Shown: piece after piece, positions 9,313-19,674 of the stretch | Numbering within the stretch: the first letter of the stretch is position 1 | Layout of the letters: each line of letters starts with the position of its first letter | Assembly: GCA_022486705.1 (NCBI GenBank) | Contig: JAKVKC010000010.1 | Coordinates: 1 to 64,000, forward strand | Direction of reading: 5' to 3' | Source: Solobacterium sp. | GTDB taxonomy: Bacteria; Bacillota_I; Bacilli_A; Erysipelotrichales; Erysipelotrichaceae | Length of the DNA stretch: 64,000 nt | Made by a program: the position numbers and the translations under genes | The notes under the pieces: model-generated | The model's input: only the letters and a program-made list of their open reading frames with translations | The model's database searches: none | Told to the model about the DNA's origin: nothing

Positions 9313-9869
9313 ACTTTTGCGGCGATGCGTTTCTGTATAGAAGAAGCATACATTGAAGTGGGATCCTTAGCGGAGCACCACTTTTTTGCATCTTCATAGC
9401 TGAAGACAAGAGGCTGTCTTGGATGGATTTCAGTCTGCGGATGGCCCGCTTTTTCCGTCACAATGGCAAAATGCCAAAGACCATTCTCACATCGCGCAAT
9501 GCCAGCTAAGTAGATCGTTTCATTATCGGATGTGAACTCATATTTCTGATGAGCTGCCGTCCATTCAAAATAAGAAGAAGCAGGGATTGCACAGAACGAA
9601 ACACCCTGGAAGAAAGAAGACTGCATCAAAGATTCGCACCGGGCATTGATCACCAGCTTATCTTTCATAGCCAGTCCCCACTGCATCACTTTGATCCGCA
9701 TGGCCTTCTTTTCGGTATCATAGATGCCCGCAAATGCTTTCTGTCCAGGAAACACTTCAAACAATGAGATCTCCGCAAAAGATTTTTCACTGAACTGTTC
9801 TTTTGCCTGATCGATCATTGCTTTCAGATGCGCATTTTTCTGATCATAAAATATATATCTTCCGCACAT
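9309..9869 (-). CDS. SOS response-associated peptidase (SRAP/HMCES/YedK family)
   Basis: SRAP proteins crosslink abasic sites in single-stranded DNA through Cys2. The start is fixed by chemistry, because MCGRYIFYD places the catalytic cysteine right after the initiator Met. The 186-residue protein keeps the motifs [16 protein letters not shown] and [10 protein letters not shown] with the active-site His. There is no Shine-Dalgarno sequence. TACAAT lies 6 nt before the ATG, so the mRNA may be leaderless. The open frame continues upstream but is not conserved-looking. It is convergent with ruvB, with overlapping stop codons. Confidence 0.88.
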   Translation of the reverse strand: MCGRYIFYDQKNAHLKAMIDQAKEQFSEKSFAEISLFEVFPGQKAFAGIYDTEKKAMRIKVMQWGLAMKDKLVINARCESLMQSSFFQGVSFCAIPASSYFEWTAAHQKYEFTSDNETIYLAGIARCENGLWHFAIVTEKAGHPQTEIHPRQPLVFSYEDAKKWCSAKDPTSMYASSIQKRIAAKV

Positions 9870-9891
9870 ACAGATATTGTAGATGAAGTGG

Positions 9892-9920
9892 TTGCTGAAG
9901 AAAAGAATGTGTTTTAAAAT
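9892..9920 (+). promoter_or_regulatory. Promoter of the 80-residue membrane protein gene, close to the start codon
   Basis: TTGCTG (9892-9897) and TAAAAT (9915-9920) are 17 nt apart. The ATG follows the -10 by only 6 nt, so transcription would begin at or next to the start codon. A TACAAT for the opposite-strand SRAP gene (9876-9881 complement) lies just upstream. Confidence 0.6.
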
Positions 9921-9926
9921 ACTGCT

Positions 9927-10169
9927 ATGGCTGTCAACAGAGAAACAAAAAGACTGAGAAAGGCAAAGCTGCGCTATTTCATCGCTGGCGTATGTGCATA
10001 TGTGATCGTTTATGTGATCTGTATTCTGCTCTTGATGATGGTGCAGATGATCGTGACGATTCCGCCGTATCTGGAATTGATATTGATCTGTTCCTTCTTC
10101 GGGATTGCGGCATGGGCGGTGAAAAGAATTGTCAGGATCCATTGGATCATGAATTGGGTCAGACCGTAA
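9927..10169 (+). CDS. Small membrane protein, unknown function
   Basis: An 80-residue protein with a basic N-terminus (NRETKRLRKAKLRY), two hydrophobic membrane-length segments (about residues 18-43 and 48-65) and a basic C-terminus. I recognise no family. There is no Shine-Dalgarno sequence, but a good promoter sits directly before the ATG, consistent with a leaderless mRNA. The gene lies in the 57-bp divergent gap after the SRAP gene and before the valS T-box. Confidence 0.55.
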   Translation: MAVNRETKRLRKAKLRYFIAGVCAYVIVYVICILLLMMVQMIVTIPPYLELILICSFFGIAAWAVKRIVRIHWIMNWVRP

Positions 10170-10197
10170 TTGTAATTGAGAACATTTCTGCTATGAT
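10170..10197 (+). promoter_or_regulatory. valS T-box promoter
   Basis: TTGTAA (10170-10175) and TATGAT (10192-10197) are separated by 16 nt, directly upstream of the T-box RNA. Confidence 0.55.
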
Positions 10198-10202
10198 AGT
10201 AG

Positions 10203-10403
10203 TGCTGAGATCGGAAGCAGTAGTTTCATATCTTCAATAAAGGGAACCTGGAAAAGTGAGAACAGGGATTGAAGGAGAAATGAAGTCGTCCGTGAGCTTC
10301 TTCTTTGAACTGAAGTAAAAGAAGACGGATATGCACGTTACGCATTTGAGAAGCAAGCAAGGTGGTACCACGTTGATGACGTCCTATGCATGGGCGTTTT
10401 TTT
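10203..10403 (+). ncRNA. T-box leader, valine-specific
   Basis: Stem I holds the loop-E strands AGTA and GAA, with GTC immediately after GAA as the specifier (10285-10287), a valine codon. The universal T-box AAGGTGGTACCACG is at 10359-10372. It is followed by terminator stem ACGTCC/GGGCGT and a T-run (10379-10403). Uncharged tRNA-Val should stabilise the antiterminator and switch valS on. Confidence 0.93.
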
Positions 10404-10425
10404 ATTTGCCCAAAGGAGAGGAAAG

Positions 10426-13035
10426 ATGGAAAAGAATCTAGCACAGAAGTATGACCACAAGGCAGTGGAACAAGGAAGATATGAAGGATGGATCAGACAG
10501 GGGTATTTTACAGCCGGAGATAAATCCAAGGATCCATTTACAGTTGTGATCCCGCCGCCGAATGTGACCGGCATTCTTCATATAGGTCATGCTTGGGACA
10601 ATACGCTGCAGGACATTATCTGCCGCTATAAAAGAATGCAGGGATATGATGCACTGTTCCTGCCTGGTATGGATCATGCCGGCATTGCAACGCAGGCAAA
10701 AGTTGATGCACGTTTAAAGAGCGAAGGCATTTCACGCTATGATCTGGGAAGAGAAAAGTTCCTGGAGAGAGCCTGGGATTGGAAAGCGGAATATGCTGCA
10801 ACCATCCGCAGGCAATGGGAAAAGCTTGGCAACTCTTTAGATTACAGCCGTGAAAGATTTACTATGGACGAAGGCATGAATAAAGCAGTGCGCCATGTTT
10901 TTGTGACACTTTATAATGAAGGCCTGATCTATCGCGGATGGCGGATCATCAACTGGGATCCGGAAGCACGCACAGCACTTTCAAATATAGAAGTCTATTA
11001 TCAGGAAGATGCTGGAAAAATGTATTACATGAAGTACCATACAGTGGAAGATAATGAACAGTTCGTCGTCGCTACGACCCGTCCGGAAACAATGTTCGGC
11101 GATGTATGTGTCGTGGTCAATCCAAAAGATGAACGTACAAAGCATATGATCGGGAAGCATTGCATCAATCCGGCAAATGGAGAAGAACTGCCGATCATCG
11201 GTGATGAATATATCGATATGGATTTTGGTACGGCAATCATGAAATGTACGCCGGCACATGATCCTAACGATTTTGCAATTGCGGAAAGACATGGACTGAA
11301 AAAGCCGATCTGCATGAATCCGGATGGTACCATGAATGAGATCTGCGGAAAATATCAGGGCATGGATCGCTATGCCGCCAGAGATGCGGTGATCGAACAG
11401 ATCAGACAGGATGGGAACCTGGATCATATTGAAGACATTACCCATCAGGTCGGCCATTCTGAAAGAACACACTGCGTTGTTGAACCGTATCTTTCACAGC
11501 AGTGGTTCGTCAAGATGAAGCCATTGGCAGATGATGTGCTGAAGAATCAAAAAGATCCAGATCAGAAGATCAACTTCTATCCAGAACGCTTTGAGAAAAC
11601 GTTTGATCAATGGCTGGAGAATATTGAGGACTGGTGCATTTCCCGTCAGCTCTGGTGGGGACATCGGATCCCAGCCTGGTACAATAAGAAAACAGGTGAA
11701 ACATATGTCGGTGAGACCGATCCGAAAGATCCGGAGAACTGGACACAGGATGAAGATGTCCTGGATACATGGTTCTCTTCAGCTCTATGGCCATTTGCGA
11801 CATTGGGCTGGCCAGAGAATACGGCGGATTTCCAAAGATACTACCCAACATCGACGCTGGTCACGGGATACGACATTATCTTCTTCTGGGTTGCCCGCAT
11901 GGCTTTCCAAGCCCGTCATTTTACGAACAGCAGACCATTCAAGGATTGTCTGATCCATGGCCTGATCCGTGATTCGCAAGGACGGAAGATGTCAAAGTCC
12001 TTAGGCAATGGCATTGATCCGATGCTGGTCATTGATAAGTATGGTGTAGATGCCCTGCGTTTCTTCCTGACGACCAATTCTACCCCGGGACAGGATATGC
12101 GCTATATTCCGGAAAAGGTCGAATCGTCATGGAACTTTATCAATAAGCTTTGGAATGCTTCACGCTTTGTCATCATGAATCTGGAAGAGGGAATGAGCGA
12201 GAAAGATGTGGATCTGACGAATCTTTCCAAAGCAGATGCATGGATCATCAACAAGCTGAATGAGACGATAGATCATGTTACACCGAATATGGAAAAGTAT
12301 GAGTTTGCTTTAGTCGGCAATGAACTGTATTCGTTTGTGTGGGATGATTTCTGCAGCTGGTATGTTGAAATGAGCAAATCGGAACTGAATGGTGAAGATG
12401 CACAGGCCAGAAAGGCAGCGCAGTCGGTCCTCTATACTGTACTGAATGCCATTGTCAGACTGCTGCATCCGTTCATGCCGTTTGTTACAGATGAGATCTA
12501 TCTGGCGATGCCGCATCGGTATGCATCCACCTGCCAGGAGACCTGGCCAGAGCATATTCAGATCGAAGCAGATCTGGATCATGGCATGGACCGTCTGATC
12601 TCGGCTATTTCTAAGATCCGTGAAGTCAAGAATATCAATGATCTGAAGCCGAATGCACCGCTGCATGTGATGCTGAAGGATCTGGATGGAAACATTCTGC
12701 CGGTAGAAGAAGATCTGTCGGCGATGATGCAGAAAATGGCTAAAGCCGAATGGCTGGATACTTTGGACGGCGATCTTACTGTAGAGACGATCCAGGATGG
12801 CTCGCTGTATATACCAAGCAATGAACTGAGCGATCCGGAAGAAGAAAAGAAAAAGCTGCAGGCCGAGAAGGAAAGACTGGAAAAAGAACTTGCCCGTTCA
12901 AAGGGAATCCTGTCAAATGAGAAGTTCTTGGCAAAAGCACCGGCGGAGAAAGTTGATGCAGAAAAAGAAAAACAGGCAGCTTATGAGAAACAATATCAGG
13001 TAATTGTCGATCGCCTGACAGTGTTGAACAAATAA
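10426..13035 (+). CDS. valS: Valyl-tRNA synthetase
   Basis: This class Ia synthetase charges tRNA-Val and edits mischarged threonine. The 869-residue protein starts MEKNLAQKYDHKAVE. It has the HIGH signature ILHIGHAWD (about residues 48-56), the CP1 editing domain with TTRPETMFGD, the KMSKS signature GRKMSKSLGNG (about residue 521) and a C-terminal coiled coil rich in Lys and Glu. ATG 10426 has AAGGAGAGG upstream. The longer frame from 10390 starts inside the terminator and is rejected. It is controlled by the T-box and ended by a strong terminator. Confidence 0.98.
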   Translation: MEKNLAQKYDHKAVEQGRYEGWIRQGYFTAGDKSKDPFTVVIPPPNVTGILHIGHAWDNTLQDIICRYKRMQGYDALFLPGMDHAGIATQAKVDARLKSEGISRYDLGREKFLERAWDWKAEYAATIRRQWEKLGNSLDYSRERFTMDEGMNKAVRHVFVTLYNEGLIYRGWRIINWDPEARTALSNIEVYYQEDAGKMYYMKYHTVEDNEQFVVATTRPETMFGDVCVVVNPKDERTKHMIGKHCINPANGEELPIIGDEYIDMDFGTAIMKCTPAHDPNDFAIAERHGLKKPICMNPDGTMNEICGKYQGMDRYAARDAVIEQIRQDGNLDHIEDITHQVGHSERTHCVVEPYLSQQWFVKMKPLADDVLKNQKDPDQKINFYPERFEKTFDQWLENIEDWCISRQLWWGHRIPAWYNKKTGETYVGETDPKDPENWTQDEDVLDTWFSSALWPFATLGWPENTADFQRYYPTSTLVTGYDIIFFWVARMAFQARHFTNSRPFKDCLIHGLIRDSQGRKMSKSLGNGIDPMLVIDKYGVDALRFFLTTNSTPGQDMRYIPEKVESSWNFINKLWNASRFVIMNLEEGMSEKDVDLTNLSKADAWIINKLNETIDHVTPNMEKYEFALVGNELYSFVWDDFCSWYVEMSKSELNGEDAQARKAAQSVLYTVLNAIVRLLHPFMPFVTDEIYLAMPHRYASTCQETWPEHIQIEADLDHGMDRLISAISKIREVKNINDLKPNAPLHVMLKDLDGNILPVEEDLSAMMQKMAKAEWLDTLDGDLTVETIQDGSLYIPSNELSDPEEEKKKLQAEKERLEKELARSKGILSNEKFLAKAPAEKVDAEKEKQAAYEKQYQVIVDRLTVLNK

Positions 13036-13047
13036 TAAATATGATAT

Positions 13048-13079
13048 AATCTTTGCAGATCAAATCTGTGAAGATTTTT
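13048..13079 (+). terminator. valS terminator overlapping a promoter -10
   Basis: A 13-bp stem (13048-13060 with 13064-13076) with loop CAA ends in a T-run. TATAAT at 13045-13050 overlaps the 5' arm. Transcripts begun there would start inside the stem and escape termination. Confidence 0.75.
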
Positions 13080-13102
13080 CATATCTGAAAAGGAGAATGT
13101 TC

Positions 13103-14047
13103 ATGAGCGAAGAAAAGAAAAACAATCATACACTGCTGAAAGTGCTGGGCGTTACTGCAGCTGCAGGAGCGGCTGCTTATGCTGGCTTTGGCTATGCTGT
13201 GTTCCGGAATGCATTTGATTTGCAGCACAGTGATTTTTACACAAAAAAGAATACGTACAAGAGAATTGAAGGAGACAATGGCGAAAAGAATGAATGGTTC
13301 GCACACAGTGTCAAAGATGATGACTTCTTGGATTCTTATGATGGGCTGAAGCTTCATGCACTGCGCCTGACCAATCATCCGGAGGATCATAAGTGGATCA
13401 TTCTTGCTCATGGCATTGGAACGTATTCCGGCAGTATGCTGAATTATCTTTATGAAGCAGACCACAATGGCTTCAATGTGTTGGCTGCAGATATGCGCGG
13501 GTGCGGCATGAGCGAAGGAAGATATACCGGACTTGGCTGGAATGAACACTACGATGTCATCAGCTGGATCAACTATCTGGTCAATCTTGATCCGCATGCA
13601 GAGATTGCTTTGGTCGGTGTCAACTTGGGAGCGGCTGCCATCATGAATGCGGTCGGCGACTATATTCCAGGCAACGTGAAGTGCGCTGTTGAAGACGGCG
13701 GCTTCTCAGGAATCCGGGAACTGCTGATCAGCGGCATCAAGCGGTACTACAAAGTTGAAGGAAAACCATTCCTTCCGATGATCGATGTCTATGTAAAGCA
13801 GGTGCTTCATTTCTCAATGAATGATGTCAGCATTGCCCATCAGCTTTCGCAGAGCGTGACACCGATGCTGTTCATGCATGGCAGCAAAGATGAGATCGTA
13901 CCGGCAAGTATGATGTTCGATAACTACTACGCATGCAATGCAGAAAAGGATCTCTATACAGGAGAAAATGCTGGCTTTGGTGAAAACATGCTGGAGGCAG
14001 ATTACTTCTCATCGATCTTCAGCTTTGTCGGAAAGTATATTCAATAG
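13103..14047 (+). CDS. Membrane-anchored alpha/beta hydrolase-fold protein, probably catalytically inactive
   Basis: This 314-residue protein has an N-terminal membrane segment (about residues 11-32, Ala/Gly-rich) and a YqkD-like alpha/beta hydrolase domain. The oxyanion region is LAHGIGTYSGS, followed by DMRGCGMSEG. The nucleophile elbow reads GVNLGAA, where Gly-x-Ser-x-Gly is expected, so the serine is Asn (residue 174). The acid Asp is kept (HGSKDEIV). The catalytic His position reads NAGFGEN instead of the expected Gly-His, so His is Phe. Two of three triad residues are missing, which argues for a non-enzymatic role. ATG 13103 has AAGGAGA 6-8 nt upstream. Confidence 0.8.
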   Translation: MSEEKKNNHTLLKVLGVTAAAGAAAYAGFGYAVFRNAFDLQHSDFYTKKNTYKRIEGDNGEKNEWFAHSVKDDDFLDSYDGLKLHALRLTNHPEDHKWIILAHGIGTYSGSMLNYLYEADHNGFNVLAADMRGCGMSEGRYTGLGWNEHYDVISWINYLVNLDPHAEIALVGVNLGAAAIMNAVGDYIPGNVKCAVEDGGFSGIRELLISGIKRYYKVEGKPFLPMIDVYVKQVLHFSMNDVSIAHQLSQSVTPMLFMHGSKDEIVPASMMFDNYYACNAEKDLYTGENAGFGENMLEADYFSSIFSFVGKYIQ

Positions 14048-14057
14048 TATTTGAAAG

Positions 14058-14084
14058 AGAAGCAGTGCTCAGCTGCTTCTTTTT
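14058..14084 (+). terminator. Intrinsic terminator after the hydrolase-like gene
   Basis: A perfect 8-bp stem, AGAAGCAG/CTGCTTCT, is followed by TTTTT. Confidence 0.85.
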
Positions 14085-14173
14085 GTTATCTGGAGAACTG
14101 TATCATAAGCATGCATGCATATACAAAGGCGTGAAGGCAGAATTGATTTTGTGAAAAAAATTGCAAAATAATA

Positions 14174-14202
14174 TTGTTTAATGAAAGCGGTTGCCATATA
14201 AT
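14174..14202 (+). promoter_or_regulatory. ppdK promoter with cre-like site
   Basis: TTGTTT (14174-14179) and TATAAT (14197-14202) are 17 nt apart. The spacer carries TGAAAGCGGTTGCC (14182-14195), which matches the CcpA cre consensus at all but the last fixed position. A cre between -35 and -10 would be expected to repress the operon when preferred sugar is present. Confidence 0.7.
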
Positions 14203-14227
14203 TTTTATATGTTATAAGGAGGCTATG

Positions 14228-17098
14228 ATGGCTAAGAAGTATGTCTACAAATTTTCCGAGGGCAACGGAAAAATGCGTGAACTGCTAGGCGGTAAGGGAG
14301 CAAATCTAGCAGAGATGTCAAATCTGGGGATGCCTGTACCAGATGGCTTTACAATCACAACTGAAGCATGCACTGCATATTATGCAGACGGTGAAACAAT
14401 CAACGATACGATCATGAAGGAAATCAGAAAATATGTCGTATGGCTGCAGAAAGAGACCGGAAAGAAGCTTGGCGATCTGAACAACCCATTGCTTGTTTCG
14501 GTTCGTTCCGGTGCAAGAGCATCGATGCCTGGCATGATGGATACAATCCTGAACCTTGGCATGAATGATGAAGTTGTCAAAGTTGTTGAGAAGAAATCCG
14601 GCAGCAAGCGCTTTGCATATGATTCCTATCGCCGCTTTGTTCAGATGTTCTCTGATGTTGTTATGGGACTCAGCAAAGCTAAGTTCGAAACGATCATCGA
14701 TGACGTCAAAGCAAAGAGAGGCGTCAAGCTTGATATTGATCTGACAGCAGAAGATATGGAAGAGCTGACGGTACGTTTCAAGAAGTTCTACAAGGATAAT
14801 CTGCATGAGGACTTCCCGCAGGATCCGCAGATCCAGCTGGAGAGATCCATTGAAGCTGTTTTCCGTTCTTGGAACAATGAAAGAGCTATTTTCTACAGAA
14901 AGATGAATGATATTCCAGGCAGCTGGGGAACCGCTGTCAGTGTCATGGAAATGGTCTTCGGCAACATGGGCGATGACTGCGGAACAGGTGTAGCCTTTAC
15001 CCGCAATCCTGCAACAGGTGAGAAGAAACTGTTCGGTGAATTCTTAATGAATGCTCAGGGCGAAGATGTTGTTGCCGGCATTCGTACACCGCAGCCGATC
15101 TCTGAACTGAAGAAGACGATCCCTGCAGCATTTAAGGAATTCGTTTCTATCTGCGATAAGCTGGAAAAGCATTATCATGATATGCAGGACATGGAGTTCA
15201 CGATCGAGCATGGCAAACTGTTCATGCTGCAGACCCGCAATGCTAAGAGAACAGCGGCAGCTGCTCTGAAGGTCGCGGTTGATATGGAACATGAGGGTCT
15301 TGTTACTAGAGACCAGGCTCTGCTGATGGTAGAACCGAAGCAGCTTGATGATCTGCTGCATCCTATGTTCGATGCAAAGGATCTGAAGGCAGCGGAAGAT
15401 CGTATTATTGCAAAGGGCTTGGCGGCTTCGCCAGGTGCTGGATCCGGTGAAGTTGTCTTCTCTGCTGAAGAAGCTAAGAAGAAGGCTGCTGCTGGCAAGA
15501 AAGTTGTTCTTGTTCGTTTGGAAACATCACCGGAAGATATTGAAGGTATGCATGTATCACAGGCAATTGTTACAGTGCGCGGCGGTATGACATCACATGC
15601 AGCTGTTGTTGCCCGCGGTATGGGCGCATGCTGTGTATCTGGCTGCGGTGAGATCTCCGTTGATGAAGAGAAGAAGCAGTTTACCGTTAAGGGTCAGACA
15701 TTTAAAGATGGTGACATCATCTCTGTCGATGGTTCGACAGGTATTGTATACAGGGGCGAGATCCATACTGTCCCGGCAACGATTTCCGGAAACTTCAAGA
15801 AGTTCATGGATTGGGCTGATGAACGCCGTACTCTGAAGATCCGCACAAACGCTGACACACCTGCAGATGCAGCACGTGCACTATCATTCGGTGCCGAAGG
15901 TGTCGGTCTTGTACGTACAGAGCACATGTTCTTCAACAGCGCTGAGAGGATCAAGGCAATTCGTATGCTTTGCGTATCTCAGACTCCTGAACAGCGTCAG
16001 AAGGCTCTGGATCTCTTGGAACCTTATCAGAAGGAAGACTTCGAAGGAATCTTCGAAGCACTGAAGGGACGCAGCGTTACGATCCGTCTGCTCGACCCGC
16101 CTCTGCATGAGTTCCTGCCGAAGACAGATGCCGAAGCTGCTGATGTTGCTAAGACAATGGGCATCACAGTCGCTGATGTAGAAGCTGCAGCGGTTGCACT
16201 GAAAGAGTTCAACCCAATGATGGGACATCGTGGATGCCGTCTGGATGTTACTTATCCAGAGATCGGTGAGATGCAGACACGGGCTATCATTAATGCTGCT
16301 ATCGACATCAACAAGAAGCACAGAAATTGGCATCTTGAACCTGAGATCATGATTCCTCTTGTCGGTGAGAAGAAGGAACTTGATTATGTAGCAAACATTA
16401 TCCGCACAACTGCAGATAAAGTAATTGCTGAAAAGAAAGCAAACCTGAAGTATCACATCGGTACAATGATCGAGATCCCACGTGCGGCTGTAGTTGCAGG
16501 CGAATTGGCTGAGACAGCTGAATTCTTCAGCTTCGGTACCAATGACCTGACACAGATGACATTTGGCTTCTCAAGAGATGATGCTGGAAAGTTCCTTGGC
16601 GATTATTATGATAAGCATATTTATGAAAGCGATCCATTTGCACATGTAGATGTGAATGGCGTTGGCGCACTTATCAAGATGGCTGCTTCACAGGGACGTG
16701 CAACACGCAAGGACATCCATCTGGGTGTATGCGGTGAGCACGGCGGTGATCCGGCTTCCATCGAATTCTTCCAAAGAGTAGGTCTGGATTATGTTTCCTG
16801 CTCACCATTCCGTGTCCCTCTGGCTCGGCTGGCTGCTGCTCAGGCAGCAATCCACGCTGATGCTGAAAAGAAGGCAAGCGGAACTGTAAAGAAGACTGGA
16901 AAGAAAGCTTCTAAGAAGACAGTCGCTAAGAAAGCATCTGTCAAGAAGACAGTTGCTAAGAAGACAGCTGCGAAGAAGACTGCTGTCAAGAAGACAGTGA
17001 AGAAGACAGCTAAAAAGGCTGCCGCAAAAACTGCAAAGAAGACCGTTAAGAAGCCAGTAAAGAAAGCCTCCGCATCTAAAAAGAAAACTAGAAAATAA
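14228..17098 (+). CDS. ppdK: Pyruvate, phosphate dikinase with histone-H1-like C-terminal tail
   Basis: PPDK interconverts pyruvate, ATP and Pi with PEP, AMP and PPi. The first ~875 residues are a complete enzyme: nucleotide-binding domain starting [20 protein letters not shown], phosphohistidine domain with catalytic His457 in [13 protein letters not shown], and PEP/pyruvate barrel with the catalytic Cys in [10 protein letters not shown]. The last ~77 residues are not part of the family. They are about 43 percent Lys (33 of 77), otherwise mostly Ala, Thr and Val in KKTVA/KKTA patterns, almost without acidic residues, as in histone H1 tails. The total is 956 aa against about 875 usually. ATG 14228 has AAGGAGG upstream. 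A pure H1-like gene follows after 21 nt. Confidence 0.96.
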   Translation: MAKKYVYKFSEGNGKMRELLGGKGANLAEMSNLGMPVPDGFTITTEACTAYYADGETINDTIMKEIRKYVVWLQKETGKKLGDLNNPLLVSVRSGARASMPGMMDTILNLGMNDEVVKVVEKKSGSKRFAYDSYRRFVQMFSDVVMGLSKAKFETIIDDVKAKRGVKLDIDLTAEDMEELTVRFKKFYKDNLHEDFPQDPQIQLERSIEAVFRSWNNERAIFYRKMNDIPGSWGTAVSVMEMVFGNMGDDCGTGVAFTRNPATGEKKLFGEFLMNAQGEDVVAGIRTPQPISELKKTIPAAFKEFVSICDKLEKHYHDMQDMEFTIEHGKLFMLQTRNAKRTAAAALKVAVDMEHEGLVTRDQALLMVEPKQLDDLLHPMFDAKDLKAAEDRIIAKGLAASPGAGSGEVVFSAEEAKKKAAAGKKVVLVRLETSPEDIEGMHVSQAIVTVRGGMTSHAAVVARGMGACCVSGCGEISVDEEKKQFTVKGQTFKDGDIISVDGSTGIVYRGEIHTVPATISGNFKKFMDWADERRTLKIRTNADTPADAARALSFGAEGVGLVRTEHMFFNSAERIKAIRMLCVSQTPEQRQKALDLLEPYQKEDFEGIFEALKGRSVTIRLLDPPLHEFLPKTDAEAADVAKTMGITVADVEAAAVALKEFNPMMGHRGCRLDVTYPEIGEMQTRAIINAAIDINKKHRNWHLEPEIMIPLVGEKKELDYVANIIRTTADKVIAEKKANLKYHIGTMIEIPRAAVVAGELAETAEFFSFGTNDLTQMTFGFSRDDAGKFLGDYYDKHIYESDPFAHVDVNGVGALIKMAASQGRATRKDIHLGVCGEHGGDPASIEFFQRVGLDYVSCSPFRVPLARLAAAQAAIHADAEKKASGTVKKTGKKASKKTVAKKASVKKTVAKKTAAKKTAVKKTVKKTAKKAAAKTAKKTVKKPVKKASASKKKTRK

Positions 17099-17119
17099 AT
17101 AAGAGGAAGGTAAAATACC

Positions 17120-17467
17120 ATGGCAGTCAAGAAGACAGTTAAGAAGGCAGTTGCTAAGAAGGCTCCTGCAAAGAAGGCAGTCGCTAAGAAGGCTCCTGCA
17201 AAGAAGGCAGCTGCTAAGAAGGCTCCTGCAAAGAAGACAGTCGCTAAGAAGGCTCCTGCAAAGAAGGCAGTTGCTAAGAAGGCTCCTGCAAAGAAGGCAG
17301 TCGCTAAGAAGGCTCCTGCAAAGAAGGCAGCTGCTAAGAAGGCTCCTGCAAAGAAGGCAGTCGCTAAGAAGGCTCCTGCAAAGAAGGCAGTCGCTAAGAA
17401 GGCTCCTGCAAAGAAGGCAGCTGCTAAGAAGGCTCCTGCAAAGAAGGCAGCTAAGAAGTCTAAGTAA
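17120..17467 (+). CDS. Histone-H1-like Lys/Ala/Pro repeat protein
   Basis: The 115-residue protein is MAVKKTVKK, ten exact-length units of the type [10 protein letters not shown], and a short AAKKSK end. It is about 41 percent Lys with no acidic residue, so it should be disordered and strongly basic. Such KKAPAKKA repeats are typical of bacterial H1-like nucleoid proteins, so binding to DNA or RNA is the likely role, but other polyanions are possible. The ribosome binding site AGGAAGG is 9 nt before the ATG. It is co-transcribed with ppdK, and its first residues copy part of the PPDK tail. Confidence 0.85.
   Translation: MAVKKTVKKAVAKKAPAKKAVAKKAPAKKAAAKKAPAKKTVAKKAPAKKAVAKKAPAKKAVAKKAPAKKAAAKKAPAKKAVAKKAPAKKAVAKKAPAKKAAAKKAPAKKAAKKSK
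17147..17446 (+). repeat. Ten tandem 30-bp coding repeats
   Basis: Ten head-to-tail 30-bp units encode the decapeptides. They are almost identical and differ mainly in the second codon (GTT, GTC or GCT), plus one A-for-G in unit 4. Units 1-3 and 5-7 share the same order GTT-GTC-GCT, and units 8-10 read GTC-GTC-GCT, pointing to duplication of 90-bp blocks. There are no spacers, so this is not a CRISPR array. Confidence 0.95.
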
Positions 17468-17494
17468 TTGTTTCTATCATTTGAATATAAATAA

Positions 17495-19078
<1,584 letters not shown>

Positions 19079-19117
19079 AAAATAGCTGTAAAAGTGCGCT
19101 GTTAAGCAACATTTCTG

Positions 19118-19146
19118 TTGCAACCGACAGAAAAAGAAGGTATATT
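19118..19146 (+). promoter_or_regulatory. rimP-nusA-infB operon promoter
   Basis: TTGCAA (19118-19123) and TATATT (19141-19146) are exactly 17 nt apart. A perfect 8-bp GAAA-capped hairpin, AGGAGTGC/GCACTCCT (19165-19184), follows in the leader but lacks a T-run. Confidence 0.75.
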
Positions 19147-19204
19147 ATTTCTGTAGAACGAACTAGGAGTGCGAAAGCACTCCTTGCTTTATGTCTGGAG
19201 GGCT

Positions 19205-19663
19205 ATGGATAGAATAGATGAATTAAAAGAACTTTTTTCACCGGTATTTGCTTCAGGCGATATTTCTCTCTATGAGATCAAGTGGATTTCAGGCAAAGAG
19301 AACACACTGGAAGTATCTATTATGAAAGCAGATGGTACCATGGATCTTGATACCTGTGCCGATATCAGTGAAAAGATCAGTCAGATCTTAGACGAAAAAG
19401 ATCCGATCAATGAAGAGTATACCTTGGAAGTATGCAGTCCAGGCGCAGAACGAGAGATCAAAGATCTTGCGGAACTGCATAGCGGACAGTATGTATATGT
19501 ACGTCTGAAGGAACCATTCAAGAATATGACTGAACTGACGGGAGAGATCATCGATGCTGAAGAAAGCACTGTGATCCTGCAGTATCGTGATAAAGCAGCC
19601 ACAAGAAAAGCCGTTCTTGATCGAAGCAATATAGAATATGCCCGCATGGCAGTAAGAATATAA
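19205..19663 (+). CDS. rimP: Ribosome maturation factor RimP
   Basis: RimP assists 30S maturation. The 152-residue protein has the N-terminal domain (DRIDELKELFSPVFASGD, LDTCADISEKISQILDEKDP) and the diagnostic YTLEVCSPGAEREIK, followed by the C-terminal Sm-like domain. ATG 19205 is chosen because the family begins here and GGAGGG precedes it, though with only 2-3 nt spacing. An in-frame GTG at 19169 lies inside the leader hairpin. It is the first gene of rimP-nusA-ylxR-infB-rbfA. Confidence 0.93.
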   Translation: MDRIDELKELFSPVFASGDISLYEIKWISGKENTLEVSIMKADGTMDLDTCADISEKISQILDEKDPINEEYTLEVCSPGAEREIKDLAELHSGQYVYVRLKEPFKNMTELTGEIIDAEESTVILQYRDKAATRKAVLDRSNIEYARMAVRI

Positions 19664-19674
19664 GGAGAAAGATC

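Noticed and set aside
9870..10142. Upstream extension of the SRAP frame
   Set aside because: SRAP needs Cys at position 2, so MCGRY must be the start; the extension is antisense to the small membrane protein gene.
17147..17446. Possible CRISPR array (regular 30-bp repeats)
   Set aside because: The repeats are contiguous without spacers and encode a low-complexity protein in frame with a good ribosome binding site.
19165..19184. Hairpin after glpK as a terminator
   Set aside because: It is a clean GAAA-capped stem but has no T-run and lies downstream of the rimP promoter, inside the rimP leader.
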